Assembly: GCF_001420715.1 (NCBI RefSeq)
Contig: NZ_LJJC01000006.1
Span: 198,548-262,547 of the forward strand
DNA from: Heyndrickxia shackletonii
GTDB taxonomy: Bacteria > Bacillota > Bacilli > Bacillales > Bacillaceae_C
Direction of reading: 5' to 3'
Length of the DNA: 64,000 nucleotides
Made by a program: the position numbers and the translations under genes. Below are positions 42,489 through 51,540 of the stretch, piece by piece (position 1 is the stretch's first letter; each line of letters opens with the position of its first letter). The notes below the pieces were generated by a model. That model was not told the DNA's origin. It searched no databases and saw nothing but the letters and a program-made list of their open reading frames with translations.

Positions 42489-43424
42489 CTACAAATTAAT
42501 AACCATTTCTTCCATACTACCTACCTCGTTAAATTTCTTATGGAACTGAGTAGGGGAAAGATAATGAAGACTCCCATGATATCTTCGGTGATTATAAAAT
42601 TCCATATACTCATCTATTCGGTAATACGCTTCATCAAAACACTCAAAGGTGTACCGTTGGTAACACTCCCGTTCGATGATACTGTGAAATGATTCTATAT
42701 ACGCATTTAAATTGGGTGATTTTGGGGGAATACGTTCATGATAAATTTTATGGAGTTCACAAAATTCCCCAAAGTCTTTACTTACAAATTGTGGACCATT
42801 ATCGGTTCGAATAATGATACTATATTCCTTTTCATCTTGTGGCAAATGAACCTGACGCCGTATAATGGCTTCTTGAAGCATTGTATTAATGTTCTCGGCT
42901 TTACATGTTGATCCTCGATAATAACCTACAATACAACGGTCGAATACATCTATGGCACTTGCCAGAAAAAAGAACCGGCCACTGTCTTCTATCGAACCAT
43001 ATTTAATATCTACTTGCCATAATTGGTTGGGTCCGGTAATTGAGTGCTGCTTAGCTAGTCGTCTTGGATAGGAAGGAGAAACGTTGCGCTTTGGCAGTAG
43101 AATGCCTAACTTATCACATAATCGGTACACTTTTTTAAAGTTAATCACTAGATTATGTTCCACCCTTAAATAATTGGTTAACTTACGATAACCATAGATT
43201 CCTTCTTCTCCTTCTATGCCTTCCATTAAAAGCTCTTCAATTTGTTCGTCGGAAACCATAGATCCATCTTTTCTTAATGAATAACCTGGACTAGGACGCC
43301 CTCGCTTCGTTACTATTTTTTCATTTGTTTCAATATCCTGATGATAGTAGTACAAAGAGCGACTCACCTCCAATGCCTTCATCGTTTGTTTTACAGGAAA
43401 ACCTTCCGCAACCCAAAGATTCAC
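42489..43424 (-). CDS. IS3-family transposase OrfB (integrase domain)
   Basis: 311 residues counted from a GTG, but the frame is open further upstream and joins orfA by frameshift. An HTH_21 region (GIEGEEGIYGYRKLTNYLR) then an rve integrase core with the DDE triad: Asp in QVDIKYG, Asp in IIRTDNGPQF and Glu in NAYIESFHSIIERE, followed by YNHRRYHGSLHYLSPTQF. The core is intact, so the element may be active. No separate ribosome-binding site is evident at the GTG. Confidence 0.92.
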   Translation of the reverse strand: MNLWVAEGFPVKQTMKALEVSRSLYYYHQDIETNEKIVTKRGRPSPGYSLRKDGSMVSDEQIEELLMEGIEGEEGIYGYRKLTNYLRVEHNLVINFKKVYRLCDKLGILLPKRNVSPSYPRRLAKQHSITGPNQLWQVDIKYGSIEDSGRFFFLASAIDVFDRCIVGYYRGSTCKAENINTMLQEAIIRRQVHLPQDEKEYSIIIRTDNGPQFVSKDFGEFCELHKIYHERIPPKSPNLNAYIESFHSIIERECYQRYTFECFDEAYYRIDEYMEFYNHRRYHGSLHYLSPTQFHKKFNEVGSMEEMVINL

Positions 43425-43441
43425 TTCATCTAATTTTGAAT

Positions 43442-43753
43442 TTATAGAGATTCGTTTTTTTTTATTAAATTCTTTAACATGGCAACTTCCAGTTCTTTTT
43501 CTCCAAGCAATTTCATCGCTTGTTCATACTTTTCTAGTAGTTCGCCTTTAGTGGGGTTATCAGATAATATGGTTGTACCCTCATTTTCCATTAGATCAAG
43601 CATTTCATCTTTATATTCATTCATCCACCTTCTAAAGGTATCTCTTGATATTCCCGCCTTTCGGGCAATAGAAGAATGGTTACCCGTTTCTAACGCAAGC
43701 CGAACATATTTCTTTTTTACATCTTCAATTACATCAATTTTCTTTCCAGGCAT
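43442..43753 (-). CDS. IS3-family transposase OrfA (helix-turn-helix)
   Basis: 103 residues. Helix-turn-helix about 15-50 (LALETGNHSSIARKAGISRD, TFRRWMNEYKDE) and a leucine-zipper helix at the end (YEQAMKLLGEKELEVAMLKN). Near its 3' end a run of nine A (plus strand T at 43455-43463) precedes C. A -1 slip there continues in frame into orfB as KKKRISINSKLDEVNLWVAE, producing the OrfAB transposase. Confidence 0.9.
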   Translation of the reverse strand: MPGKKIDVIEDVKKKYVRLALETGNHSSIARKAGISRDTFRRWMNEYKDEMLDLMENEGTTILSDNPTKGELLEKYEQAMKLLGEKELEVAMLKNLIKKNESL

Positions 43754-43867
43754 GGGTCTTCACCTCCCTATGAATCATTTTGTATGTTATACATTAAGTG
43801 TAAACCTAAGGTATTATCGTGTCTAAATGATTAAGGGGGCTAAAAAGCTACATAGAATAATTCAGTC

Positions 43868-43926
43868 ATAAGAAAAACGCGAGGCACCACAGCATTAGTG
43901 TTTGGATCTTATCAACAAAATAATAA
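43868..43926 (+). repeat. Dispersed repeat family A, copy 6 (head only)
   Basis: ATAAGAAAAACGCGAGGCACC then ACAGCATTAGTGTTTGGATC, matching the first 50 bases of other copies. It adjoins the last 21-bp unit. Confidence 0.5.
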
Positions 43927-43957
43927 AAAAATGCAGAAGCTAAATAACTTCTGCATT
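43925..43957 (-). terminator. Terminator of the MarR-controlled ABC operon
   Basis: Stem AATGCAGAAG/CTTCTGCATT, 8-base loop, then TTTTTTTATT on the minus strand. It overlaps the end of the coding sequence. Confidence 0.85.
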
Positions 43958-45829
43958 CCCCTTATTCTGTGCAAATTGACTATTATAAAGATCCGCATAA
44001 AAGCCGCCTTTAGCAAGGAGCTCTTCATGATTTCCTTTTTCTACTACATCTCCATGATTCATAACTAGAATTAAATCCGCATCACGGATCGTTGATAGAC
44101 GGTGTGCGATGACAAAGCTTGTTCTTCCTTTCATCAATTCGTTCATTGCTTGTTGAATAAGGACTTCGGTTCTTGTATCCACACTGCTTGTTGCTTCATC
44201 CAAAATAAGGATAGTTGGATCTGCCAGGATGGCACGGGCGATTGTAAGCAATTGTTTTTGGCCTTGCGAAATATTCGATGCTTCCTCATTCAAAATGGTC
44301 TCATATCCATCCGGAAGCGTCCGGATAAAATGATCAGCCCTTGCCGCTTTTGCAGCCCGTATAATTTCTTCGTCTGTAGCATTTTCACGTCCATATGCAA
44401 TATTATCCTTGATCGTTCCGTTAAAAAGCCATGTATCCTGCAAAACCATCCCGAACATACTGCGTAAATTTCCTCTTTTTAGCTCGGTAATATCAACGCC
44501 ATCAATGGTAATTTTCCCTTCATTAATTTCGTAAAATCTCATCAACAAATTAATAAGAGTTGTTTTACCTGCTCCGGTAGGACCAACAATTGCAATGGTT
44601 TGCCCCTTTTTCACATCGATATTCATTCCTTTTATAATCGTCTCATTCTCCTTGTAGCCAAAGACCACATTTTCAAATGCAACGTCACCTTTAGGTAGTT
44701 TGATTACCTTTGCATCAACCACTTCCGGTACTTCTTCTTCCTCATCTAAAAGTTCAAACACACGCTCTGCGGATGCAATGGTTGATTGAATGATATTTGC
44801 AATTTGGGCTGTTTGCGTGATTGGCTGTGAAAATTGCCTTGCGTATTGGATAAACGCTTGAATATCTCCTATCGTAATGGCTCTTTTTGTTACAAGAATT
44901 CCACCAACAACCGATACAAGCACATAGCCTATATTATTTATGAAAGCCATTAAAGGCATAATAATACCGGAAATAAATTGTGCTTTCCTTCCGGATTCAT
45001 AAAGGCGCTCATTAATGGTGTTAAAATCGGAAATCGATTTCTCTTCCCTGCCAAACGCTTTCACAATCTGATGACCAGTATACATTTCCTCCACATGTCC
45101 ATTCAATTCCCCAAGTGCCTTTTGCTGTCCCATGAAAAACTTTTGGGATTTCTTTGCAATTCCGGCTGTTGCCAAAATACTTAAAGGCAAAGTTAAAATA
45201 ACAATCAATGTCATCAAAGGACTTATTGTAAGCATCATCACAATTACACCAACCAGTGTAACAATCGACGTAATCAGCTGTGTTAAGCTTTGCTGCAAAG
45301 TATTGCTAATATTATCCATATCATTCACAACTCGGCTTAATACTTCCCCATGTGTACGGGAATCATAAAATTTCAGTGGCAGCCTCGTCAATTTTTCGTT
45401 TACTTCTTTCCGTAAATCATAAACTGTTTTCTGAGCCACCCCTGCCATTACATATTGCTGAAAATAACTAAATAAGGAGCTGAAAATATAAAGCCCTGCT
45501 AAAACTATTAGGATGTGTAAAATATAATCAAAATCAACCTTTGCACCAGGCACACCTTTTATTTTCATCATCATGCCTTCGAATAACTTGGTCGTAGCAT
45601 TCCCCATTAATTTCGGGCCAATAATAGTAAAAACAGTACTTAAAATTGCCATCAAAAATACTGCCGTTAATCGTACTCGATGCGGCTTTAAATATCCGAT
45701 TAACCTTTTAAACGTACCTTTAAAGTTTTTTGCCTTTTGAACAGGCATTCCAAATCCGTGCCCATGTCCTGGCCCTCGCATTGGTCCTCTTCTGGCTTGA
45801 TGGACATTTCGATTATCTCTTTCGCTCAT
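43940..45829 (-). CDS. Heterodimeric ABC exporter, subunit with canonical ATPase site
   Basis: 629 residues. A Gly/Arg/His-rich cytosolic head (1-35), six helices (about 50-335), then the ATPase: Walker A VGPTGAGKTTLI near 395, signature NISQGQKQLLTIARA, Walker B ILILDEATSSVDT with the catalytic Glu, and VIAHRLSTI. Its signature lacks the second Gly (SQGQ). Start overlaps its partner's stop by ATGA. Similar pairs (YfiBC, BmrCD, LmrCD) export drugs or lipids. Confidence 0.9.
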   Translation of the reverse strand: MSERDNRNVHQARRGPMRGPGHGHGFGMPVQKAKNFKGTFKRLIGYLKPHRVRLTAVFLMAILSTVFTIIGPKLMGNATTKLFEGMMMKIKGVPGAKVDFDYILHILIVLAGLYIFSSLFSYFQQYVMAGVAQKTVYDLRKEVNEKLTRLPLKFYDSRTHGEVLSRVVNDMDNISNTLQQSLTQLITSIVTLVGVIVMMLTISPLMTLIVILTLPLSILATAGIAKKSQKFFMGQQKALGELNGHVEEMYTGHQIVKAFGREEKSISDFNTINERLYESGRKAQFISGIIMPLMAFINNIGYVLVSVVGGILVTKRAITIGDIQAFIQYARQFSQPITQTAQIANIIQSTIASAERVFELLDEEEEVPEVVDAKVIKLPKGDVAFENVVFGYKENETIIKGMNIDVKKGQTIAIVGPTGAGKTTLINLLMRFYEINEGKITIDGVDITELKRGNLRSMFGMVLQDTWLFNGTIKDNIAYGRENATDEEIIRAAKAARADHFIRTLPDGYETILNEEASNISQGQKQLLTIARAILADPTILILDEATSSVDTRTEVLIQQAMNELMKGRTSFVIAHRLSTIRDADLILVMNHGDVVEKGNHEELLAKGGFYADLYNSQFAQNKGNAEVI

Positions 45830-47553
45830 GCAATCTCCTCCTCTGATAACTGTGAGGATACAATTTCACGATATACTTCACATGTTTCCATTAATTCCTT
45901 GTGAGTGCCAATTCCGGCCGTTTTTCCTTGATCTAGTACTATAATTTGGTCAGCATCCATAACCGTACTAACCCTTTGAGCCACAATCAAAACAGTCGAA
46001 TCCCCTGTTTCCTTTTTCAACTCGGCACGCAATTTAGCATCCGTTTTAAAATCAAGTGCTGAAAAACTATCATCAAATATATAAATTTCCGGTTTTCGCA
46101 CAAGTGCTCTTGCAATGGAAAGCCTTTGCTTTTGTCCCCCCGATACATTCGTACCACCTTGTGCGATAACCGAATCATATCCATCTTTTAATTCAGAGAT
46201 AAATTCAGTAGCTTGCGCAATTTCCGCGGCATGTTTGACGTCCTCGACTGTTGCTTTTTCATTTCCATAACTAATATTATCTGTAATCGTTCCGGTAAAA
46301 AGAACTGCCTTTTGCGGAACGAATCCGATTTTTTCCCTAAGATGCTCCTGTGACATACTACGTACATCAACACCATCGACCAGGACTTCCCCGCTGCTAA
46401 CATCATAAAACCTTGGTATTAAGCTAATAAGCGTTGACTTTCCGGAACCTGTACCGCCAATGATAGCTGTCACCTTTCCGGGATTAGCTTTAAAGGATAT
46501 ATTCGAAATAGCAGGGTTTTCCGCACCCGGATAGCTGAAGGTAACATTTTTAAATTCAATATATCCGCTTTTATCCGTTGCTTTTTGAACATTTTCAGCA
46601 TCTTTAATATTTGGTTTAATATCTAAAACTTCATTAATACGTACTGCTGAAACAGATGCACGGGGTATCATGATAAACATCATTGATAGCATGATGAGAG
46701 AAAACATAATTTGCATTGCATATTGGATAAATGCCATAAGATCCCCAACCTGCATATTTTGGTGATCAATTCGGATCCCGCCAAACCATATAATTGCAAT
46801 GGTCGAGAAGTTCATAATAAGCATCATAACTGGCATTAAGGTGGCCATAATTTTATTTACTTTAATGGCTGTTTGAGTTAAATCAGCATTTGCTTCTTCA
46901 AAGCGTTTCTTTTCGTAGTCGATGCGGTTAAACGAACGGATCACTCGAATACCAGTTAGATTTTCACGCAATACAAGATTCAATTTATCCAACTTTTTCT
47001 GCATTGCTTTAAATAATGGAATTCCTTTTCGTTGAACAAGGAGAATAGCAATAAATAAAACTGGCAATGAAACAACAAGAACCAACGAAAGCTTTGCATC
47101 CCTTGAAACGGCCATAATAATCCCACCGATACACATTAACGGTGCCATAACCATCATCCTCAGCATCATAATGAGTACTTGCTGGACCTGATTAATATCA
47201 TTCGTAGTTCTTGTAATAAGGGAAGCTGTTCCAATTTGATCAAATTCATTAAGTGAAAAGCTTTCAACATGAGAAAAAACCTTTGTACGAAGGTTCTTAC
47301 CAAAACTCGACGCTACTTTAGAAGAGTAAAAGCTTGCAGCAATAGAACAAACAGCCCCGATGCCTGCTATTAACAGCATCCATCCGCCAATTTTTAAAAT
47401 ATAAGGCTCATCCCCCCGGACAACACCTTTATCAACAATATCACCCATTAAAGAAGGCAAATATAGGTCGGAAAGGGAGCGGAGGAAAACTAAAATGATC
47501 ACGAGGCCAATTAATAATCGATATGGCTTCAAATGTCTGAACAAACGTATCAT
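45826..47553 (-). CDS. Heterodimeric ABC exporter, subunit with degenerate ATPase site
   Basis: 575 residues with six helices (about 15-310). ATPase: Walker A IGGTGSGKSTLI near 365, canonical signature NVSGGQKQRLSIARA, but Walker B is IYIFDDSFSALD, with Asp in place of catalytic Glu, and the H-loop position reads VAQRVSTV (Gln for His). So one of the two composite ATP sites of the dimer is non-catalytic, the asymmetric type of BmrCD and TM287/288. It starts 10 bp after marR. Confidence 0.92.
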   Translation of the reverse strand: MIRLFRHLKPYRLLIGLVIILVFLRSLSDLYLPSLMGDIVDKGVVRGDEPYILKIGGWMLLIAGIGAVCSIAASFYSSKVASSFGKNLRTKVFSHVESFSLNEFDQIGTASLITRTTNDINQVQQVLIMMLRMMVMAPLMCIGGIIMAVSRDAKLSLVLVVSLPVLFIAILLVQRKGIPLFKAMQKKLDKLNLVLRENLTGIRVIRSFNRIDYEKKRFEEANADLTQTAIKVNKIMATLMPVMMLIMNFSTIAIIWFGGIRIDHQNMQVGDLMAFIQYAMQIMFSLIMLSMMFIMIPRASVSAVRINEVLDIKPNIKDAENVQKATDKSGYIEFKNVTFSYPGAENPAISNISFKANPGKVTAIIGGTGSGKSTLISLIPRFYDVSSGEVLVDGVDVRSMSQEHLREKIGFVPQKAVLFTGTITDNISYGNEKATVEDVKHAAEIAQATEFISELKDGYDSVIAQGGTNVSGGQKQRLSIARALVRKPEIYIFDDSFSALDFKTDAKLRAELKKETGDSTVLIVAQRVSTVMDADQIIVLDQGKTAGIGTHKELMETCEVYREIVSSQLSEEEIA

Positions 47554-47562
47554 ATTACATCA

Positions 47563-48030
47563 TCATCTCCATTCATCCCGTTTAGAACTAACATCATTTT
47601 CTGCAAAATACTCAATCGTCTCGGAAAGTAACTCTGCAAATTGCTTACTTTTTTCCTCCCCTAAGTGGCCAATTAATCCATGAAGTTTTTGTAAATAGGC
47701 ATCCACCACTTTTTCGGTTACCTGTTCGCCTTTCTCCGTTAGCATTACCTTGACAGATCTTCTATCATTGGGATCTATACGACGCTCAACTAACCCATCT
47801 GCCTCTAAACGGTTAATTAATTGAGTAACAGAGGGTGCAGTAACCTGAAGATACTTACTTAGACAGGATACTGTTAAGTCAACTCCATGATGCTTCTTCG
47901 CCGATTTAATCGTGAACAACAGTTTATATTCACCGGGTTTTACCCCTTTATATGCTTTCGGTCGAAAATGACTTCGAAATTGCATCAATGAATGAAAAAG
48001 TTCTTTAGCAATTAGATCGTTTTTGTCCAC
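47563..48030 (-). CDS. MarR family repressor
   Basis: About 155 residues with a winged helix at about 55-100: KYLQVTAPSVTQLINRLEAD then GLVERRIDPNDRRSVKVMLT, the classic MarR recognition helix and wing. ATG at 48045 is in frame but overlaps the GGAGGTG site; GTG 48030, 6 bases after it, is the likely start. First gene of the operon with the ABC exporter, and a 35-bp palindrome lies directly upstream, so autorepression relieved by an exported compound is likely. Confidence 0.9.
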   Translation of the reverse strand: MDKNDLIAKELFHSLMQFRSHFRPKAYKGVKPGEYKLLFTIKSAKKHHGVDLTVSCLSKYLQVTAPSVTQLINRLEADGLVERRIDPNDRRSVKVMLTEKGEQVTEKVVDAYLQKLHGLIGHLGEEKSKQFAELLSETIEYFAENDVSSKRDEWR

Positions 48031-48049
48031 TGTTCCCACCTCCATTTTT

Positions 48050-48084
48050 ATTAGTTTAGTTAATAAATAATTAAGTAAACTAAT
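48050..48084. promoter_or_regulatory. MarR operator palindrome
   Basis: ATTAGTTTAGTTAAT and its near-perfect inverse TTAAGTAAACTAAT, symmetric over 35 bp with one mismatch per arm. It sits 20 bp before the marR start and covers any promoter there (TTTACT and TAAACT are inside it). Confidence 0.75.
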
Positions 48085-48127
48085 TATATTTTCTTAACGG
48101 TTTATCGTCAATAAATAAGATTTCATA

Positions 48128-48243
48128 AAGAGTGTTTTCGTAACTTATTTTAAATCCTAGGATAGACATAGGTTCGAGGCATTTTTTATTAAATTCATTA
48201 GTAAGTGAAAGTAGTATTTTGATTTTAAAAAAATACCTTCAAA
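48128..48243 (+). repeat. Dispersed repeat family B, copy 4 (degenerate)
   Basis: Has AAGAGTGTTTTCGTAACTTA, TTAAATCCTAGGATAGACAT and GGTTCGAGGCATTTTTTATT in the order of the 5391 copy; the right end is worn. Confidence 0.45.
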
Positions 48244-48246
48244 AAA

Positions 48247-48282
48247 GAAATAATCTCAGGAAAAAAAGCCCGAGATTATTTT
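48247..48282 (-). terminator. Terminator of the serine hydrolase gene
   Basis: Stem AATAATCTC/GAGATTATT closing GG/CC, then TCTTTTTT on the minus strand. Confidence 0.85.
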
Positions 48283-48284
48283 TA

Positions 48285-49472
48285 TTAAATATTAGCTAGT
48301 TGATTATAAATCTTTTTACTAATTGGCGCATAGGATTTTACACTGTTTTGTATATTGGAAATTAACACGACGTAAGCATTTCCTCCTTTTGAAAAACTAT
48401 TCATACCATTCCAACCTGGCAATACACCATGGCTTGAATAGTTTCCCGGTGGAACAGACCAGCCTTTTCGATTAATATACCATCCATATCCATATCTTGC
48501 TATGTTATGGGGCGTAAACATCTGCTTATAGCTTTCTTGGGAAATCAGTTTCCCAGCTTGTAAAGCATGATCAAATTTATATAAATCATATGGAGTAGAA
48601 TAAATATCTCCACAGCCAAACACTTGCGAAAAATCTTGCATCTTCGGAATATAGATCATCCCCATTTTTAATTTATAGCCAATGGAAGGATATTTTTCCT
48701 TCTTCAAATCACTTCCAAAGCCTGAATGAGTCATCCCTGCTACATTAAAAATGTGTTCTTTAATATATTCATGTAAAGGCATTCCGCTTGCCTTTTCAAT
48801 TACATATCCGAGAAGGGAATAATTTGCATCTGAGTATCCCCATTTAGTTCCAGGTATAGATTTAAGATGCACCGCTGTTTCCCCAATACTTTGCATTAAC
48901 TCTTCTCTTGATACTTTTCCACCAGACTCATTACGAACGGGAATACCAGAAGTATGAGTCAGTAAGTGATATAATTTTATTTCCTTTGCATGCGGGAAAT
49001 TGGGAAGATAATCTGACAATGGTTCATTAATATTCACTTTCCCCGCTTCCTGCAGTTGTAAAAAGGCTGTAGCAACAAAGGATTTAGTTATAGAGCCGAT
49101 ATAGTAAGCAGTATCAGGATTATTTGGCACTTTCTTACTTTGGTTAGCAAACCCATACCCCTTATTTATTATCACCTTCCCATTTTTCACAATTAGGGCA
49201 GTTCCGTTAAAATGAATCTTTTTCAGATAATGATCTATTTTTTTATCAGTTGAAACACCTTCACTAGGAATCCTTTTGGGAGGACTATATTTTTTCCCAG
49301 AAGTTAAAACGCTCTTTACAGTCTGGGGATCCGTCGTATATAAAAATCGGAAAGAAGAACGATAGTGAAAAAAAGCCCCTGCCACAACCAAGAATATCAG
49401 ACAAATAAGTACAGGAATTCGCAAGGAATTCTTTCCTCTATGTCTTGATTTATATCTGGAATTATTATGCAT
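48285..49472 (-). CDS. Membrane-anchored serine hydrolase, class C beta-lactamase fold
   Basis: About 395 residues. An N-terminal basic stretch and anchor helix (about 18-37), then the beta-lactamase/esterase domain: SxxK motif YIGSITKSFVATAF with the nucleophile Ser near 134, YxN motif WGYSDANYSLLG near 215, and the third-box region YSSHGVLPGWNG near 355. Such proteins are D-Ala peptidases or esterases on the cell surface; a role in wall trimming is an inference. ATG at 49472 after GAGGAGCG is preferred to ATG 49487, which lies in the ribosome-binding site. Confidence 0.85.
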   Translation of the reverse strand: MHNNSRYKSRHRGKNSLRIPVLICLIFLVVAGAFFHYRSSFRFLYTTDPQTVKSVLTSGKKYSPPKRIPSEGVSTDKKIDHYLKKIHFNGTALIVKNGKVIINKGYGFANQSKKVPNNPDTAYYIGSITKSFVATAFLQLQEAGKVNINEPLSDYLPNFPHAKEIKLYHLLTHTSGIPVRNESGGKVSREELMQSIGETAVHLKSIPGTKWGYSDANYSLLGYVIEKASGMPLHEYIKEHIFNVAGMTHSGFGSDLKKEKYPSIGYKLKMGMIYIPKMQDFSQVFGCGDIYSTPYDLYKFDHALQAGKLISQESYKQMFTPHNIARYGYGWYINRKGWSVPPGNYSSHGVLPGWNGMNSFSKGGNAYVVLISNIQNSVKSYAPISKKIYNQLANI

Positions 49473-49731
49473 ATTCTCGCTCCTCATATAGGTAAAATAC
49501 TTAGTCTAAACAATTCTTAATATCAATCTTTTCTTACCAATATAATAGACGTTCAATTCGGCTTAAAGGTTCTTATAAAACAAAAAAAATATCAACTTCA
49601 ATTACAAATGCAATAGAAGGTAGAATACCTCCTTATTTATTCTCAAAAATCCTTAAAATAATCCGTTCTACTTTGTTTTACCCTTCATAACATGGTTTAG
49701 ATAAACTGAATCTACACCTTATTACACAAAC

Positions 49732-49762
49732 AAAAAAGCCAAGCATCAAACTTGGCTTTTTT
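49732..49762 (-). terminator. Terminator of the amino-acid permease gene
   Basis: Perfect stem AAAAAAGCCAAG/CTTGGCTTTTTT with a 6-base loop, overlapping the stop codon. Confidence 0.9.
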
Positions 49763-51191
49763 GTGGATATATTGTTGTAGATTCTTTCTCCAAATCTCTT
49801 TCTATAAACTTTTTCCTCATAATAAACGGATAGAAAACTAAACCTACTACAAATAAGCCAATTCCTAAGAAAAATGTTTTCATATCAGCTGTACCCGTTT
49901 TAATGACCCAAACAGAGTAAACAATGGCTAGCGTAGTTATGATGCCGTCAAGTTTTCTTGACCCTTTTACCTTGTCATATGTTTCACCGGTTATAACTAG
50001 TTTTAATTGATACAAAGCAGAAACTAGATATGGAATTAAATAGGCTAAGGTCGCAACTACAATAGCAAAATTGTATGCTTGTGTCACTGTACCTGAAATG
50101 GTAGAAAAAAGAAATACTTGCGTCATTATATTTGTAATGGATAATGATTTAATCGGACTGCCGGATTTATTTGTTTTAGCAAAGAATTTCGGGAATAGTC
50201 CTACCTTCGCAGCTTGATATGGCACTTCAGAGCTTACGACAATCCAACCTACTGTAGAACCGAATAAAGAAATAAGTGCTAATAATGCCATAATATAAGT
50301 TCCGCTGTGCCCAATAACCATACCTAATGCATCAACTAGGGGCTTTTGTGATTCCTTGAGCTGATCTTGCGGAAGTGCCCCCATCGTTAACAAAGTAATA
50401 CCCACATAGATTAATAGAGAAATGACTAAACCAATCATTGTTGCTTTCTTTACATCGCCTTGTGACTTAGCACGATTGGATAGCATAACCGCCGATTCTA
50501 TTCCGATGAACGCCCAAAGCGTAGAAATCGCCCCTGCATTCACTTGTCCCCCAAGACCAACTTTGTTACCTGTTGCATCCACAAATGCCTTTGCATTTCC
50601 TAAATTTGCTACATCAAACACAAATACTGTTACAATGACAAATAGCAGAAAACCAATTACCTTTGTAATAGTAGCCGTAAGATTTAATTTTCCGGCTGCA
50701 TTGAAACTTTTAGATAGAATGAATTGAATTCCCCATAGCATGATAGTACATATTATGAAAGTTAGGCATTTACCAAACTCTAATTGAAAGTTTCCGATTG
50801 AAAATAGGATTTTCTTGCTTTGCATTATAGGAAAAAATGTTGTTAAATACCCTGCAAATGAAATGATAACGGATGCCGTTGCTGCCCAATTAGCCGCCCA
50901 ATATCCCCATGCCATACTGTATCCAGCTACTTTTCCAGCCTTTGGAGAAGGAAATAAGTTTTGAGCATAGCTTTGCGGCCCCGCCTTTAACTCCGGTTTT
51001 CTCGTTGCTAGATTACCGAATACTAGTGCAATCATAAATACACCAAGTCCAGTTGCTAACCATGCAAGTGTAGACCCAGTTGGACTAGCTACATGTGCTA
51101 GATTAGCTGGAAGCATAAAAATACCGCCGCCTACCATATTACCAATTACAAATGTGGTTAAAATCCATAACCCCCATTTTTTCGTTTCCAT
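49746..51191 (-). CDS. Basic amino-acid permease/antiporter (APA family)
   Basis: 481 residues, about 12 helices. Starts with the APA loop VIGNMVGGGIFMLPANLAHV (residues about 16-35, helix 1 substrate site) and has SMAWGYWAANWAATASVIIS and the IGIESAVMLSNRAKSQGDVK segment of ArcD/YvsH-type arginine-ornithine or lysine transporters. The substrate is uncertain. I looked for a lysine riboswitch upstream, as found in front of yvsH-type genes, and saw none. Confidence 0.83.
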   Translation of the reverse strand: METKKWGLWILTTFVIGNMVGGGIFMLPANLAHVASPTGSTLAWLATGLGVFMIALVFGNLATRKPELKAGPQSYAQNLFPSPKAGKVAGYSMAWGYWAANWAATASVIISFAGYLTTFFPIMQSKKILFSIGNFQLEFGKCLTFIICTIMLWGIQFILSKSFNAAGKLNLTATITKVIGFLLFVIVTVFVFDVANLGNAKAFVDATGNKVGLGGQVNAGAISTLWAFIGIESAVMLSNRAKSQGDVKKATMIGLVISLLIYVGITLLTMGALPQDQLKESQKPLVDALGMVIGHSGTYIMALLALISLFGSTVGWIVVSSEVPYQAAKVGLFPKFFAKTNKSGSPIKSLSITNIMTQVFLFSTISGTVTQAYNFAIVVATLAYLIPYLVSALYQLKLVITGETYDKVKGSRKLDGIITTLAIVYSVWVIKTGTADMKTFFLGIGLFVVGLVFYPFIMRKKFIERDLEKESTTIYPQKSQV

Positions 51192-51540
51192 CCTATATCA
51201 CCTTTTCCTGAGATGTCATCATTTAATCGCTAGGCAATCTTTATGTTCGTTGTTGATTTTGACTTTGGTATGTCATGCGAATAGATTATTCTATGAAATA
51301 AGCTAATGACCATGCACGCCAAAGGAGTTTTAAACTAATCAACAATATATTTAATAGAGCCAATCATTGAGTTCATGGGTTAAGCATACTTCAATTCTCT
51401 ACTTTGGTAAAGTGATAATACGATAAAACATCAGTGGTAAATATAAGTAAACTTAATGAAGTTTGGTAGATAGGAACAAATCTGCTAGCACCGCAGTTCT
51501 AGCGTTCAAATAAGTGAAATTTTAGTAATTTATGACGAAG
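51192..51540. other. Gene-free stretch between permease and dltD
   Basis: About 350 bp of AT-rich sequence without an open frame, recognisable repeat or riboswitch. It should hold the promoter of the minus-strand permease gene, but none could be picked out with confidence. Confidence 0.5.

Larger units (their letters stand above)
42195..43847 (-). mobile_element. IS3-family insertion sequence, 1653 bp
   Basis: Ends CGAGTTGGCCCCCTTATT and, inverted, CTTTTTAGCCCCCTTAAT share GCCCCCTTA and flanking bases. Target duplication CTAC at 42191-42194 and 43848-43851. Removing the IS and one CTAC restores a perfect 21-bp repeat unit, which fixes the borders. It carries orfA and orfB with a frameshift site, and an unusually long (294 bp) structured tail after orfB. 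Confidence 0.88.

Noticed and set aside
43300-43424. orfB as an independently started gene at the GTG
   Set aside because: The frame stays open upstream to the A9 slip site and no ribosome-binding site precedes the GTG.
51192-51540. Lysine riboswitch before the basic amino-acid permease
   Set aside because: The minus-strand leader lacks the AGGTAGAGGTGC and related L-box motifs.
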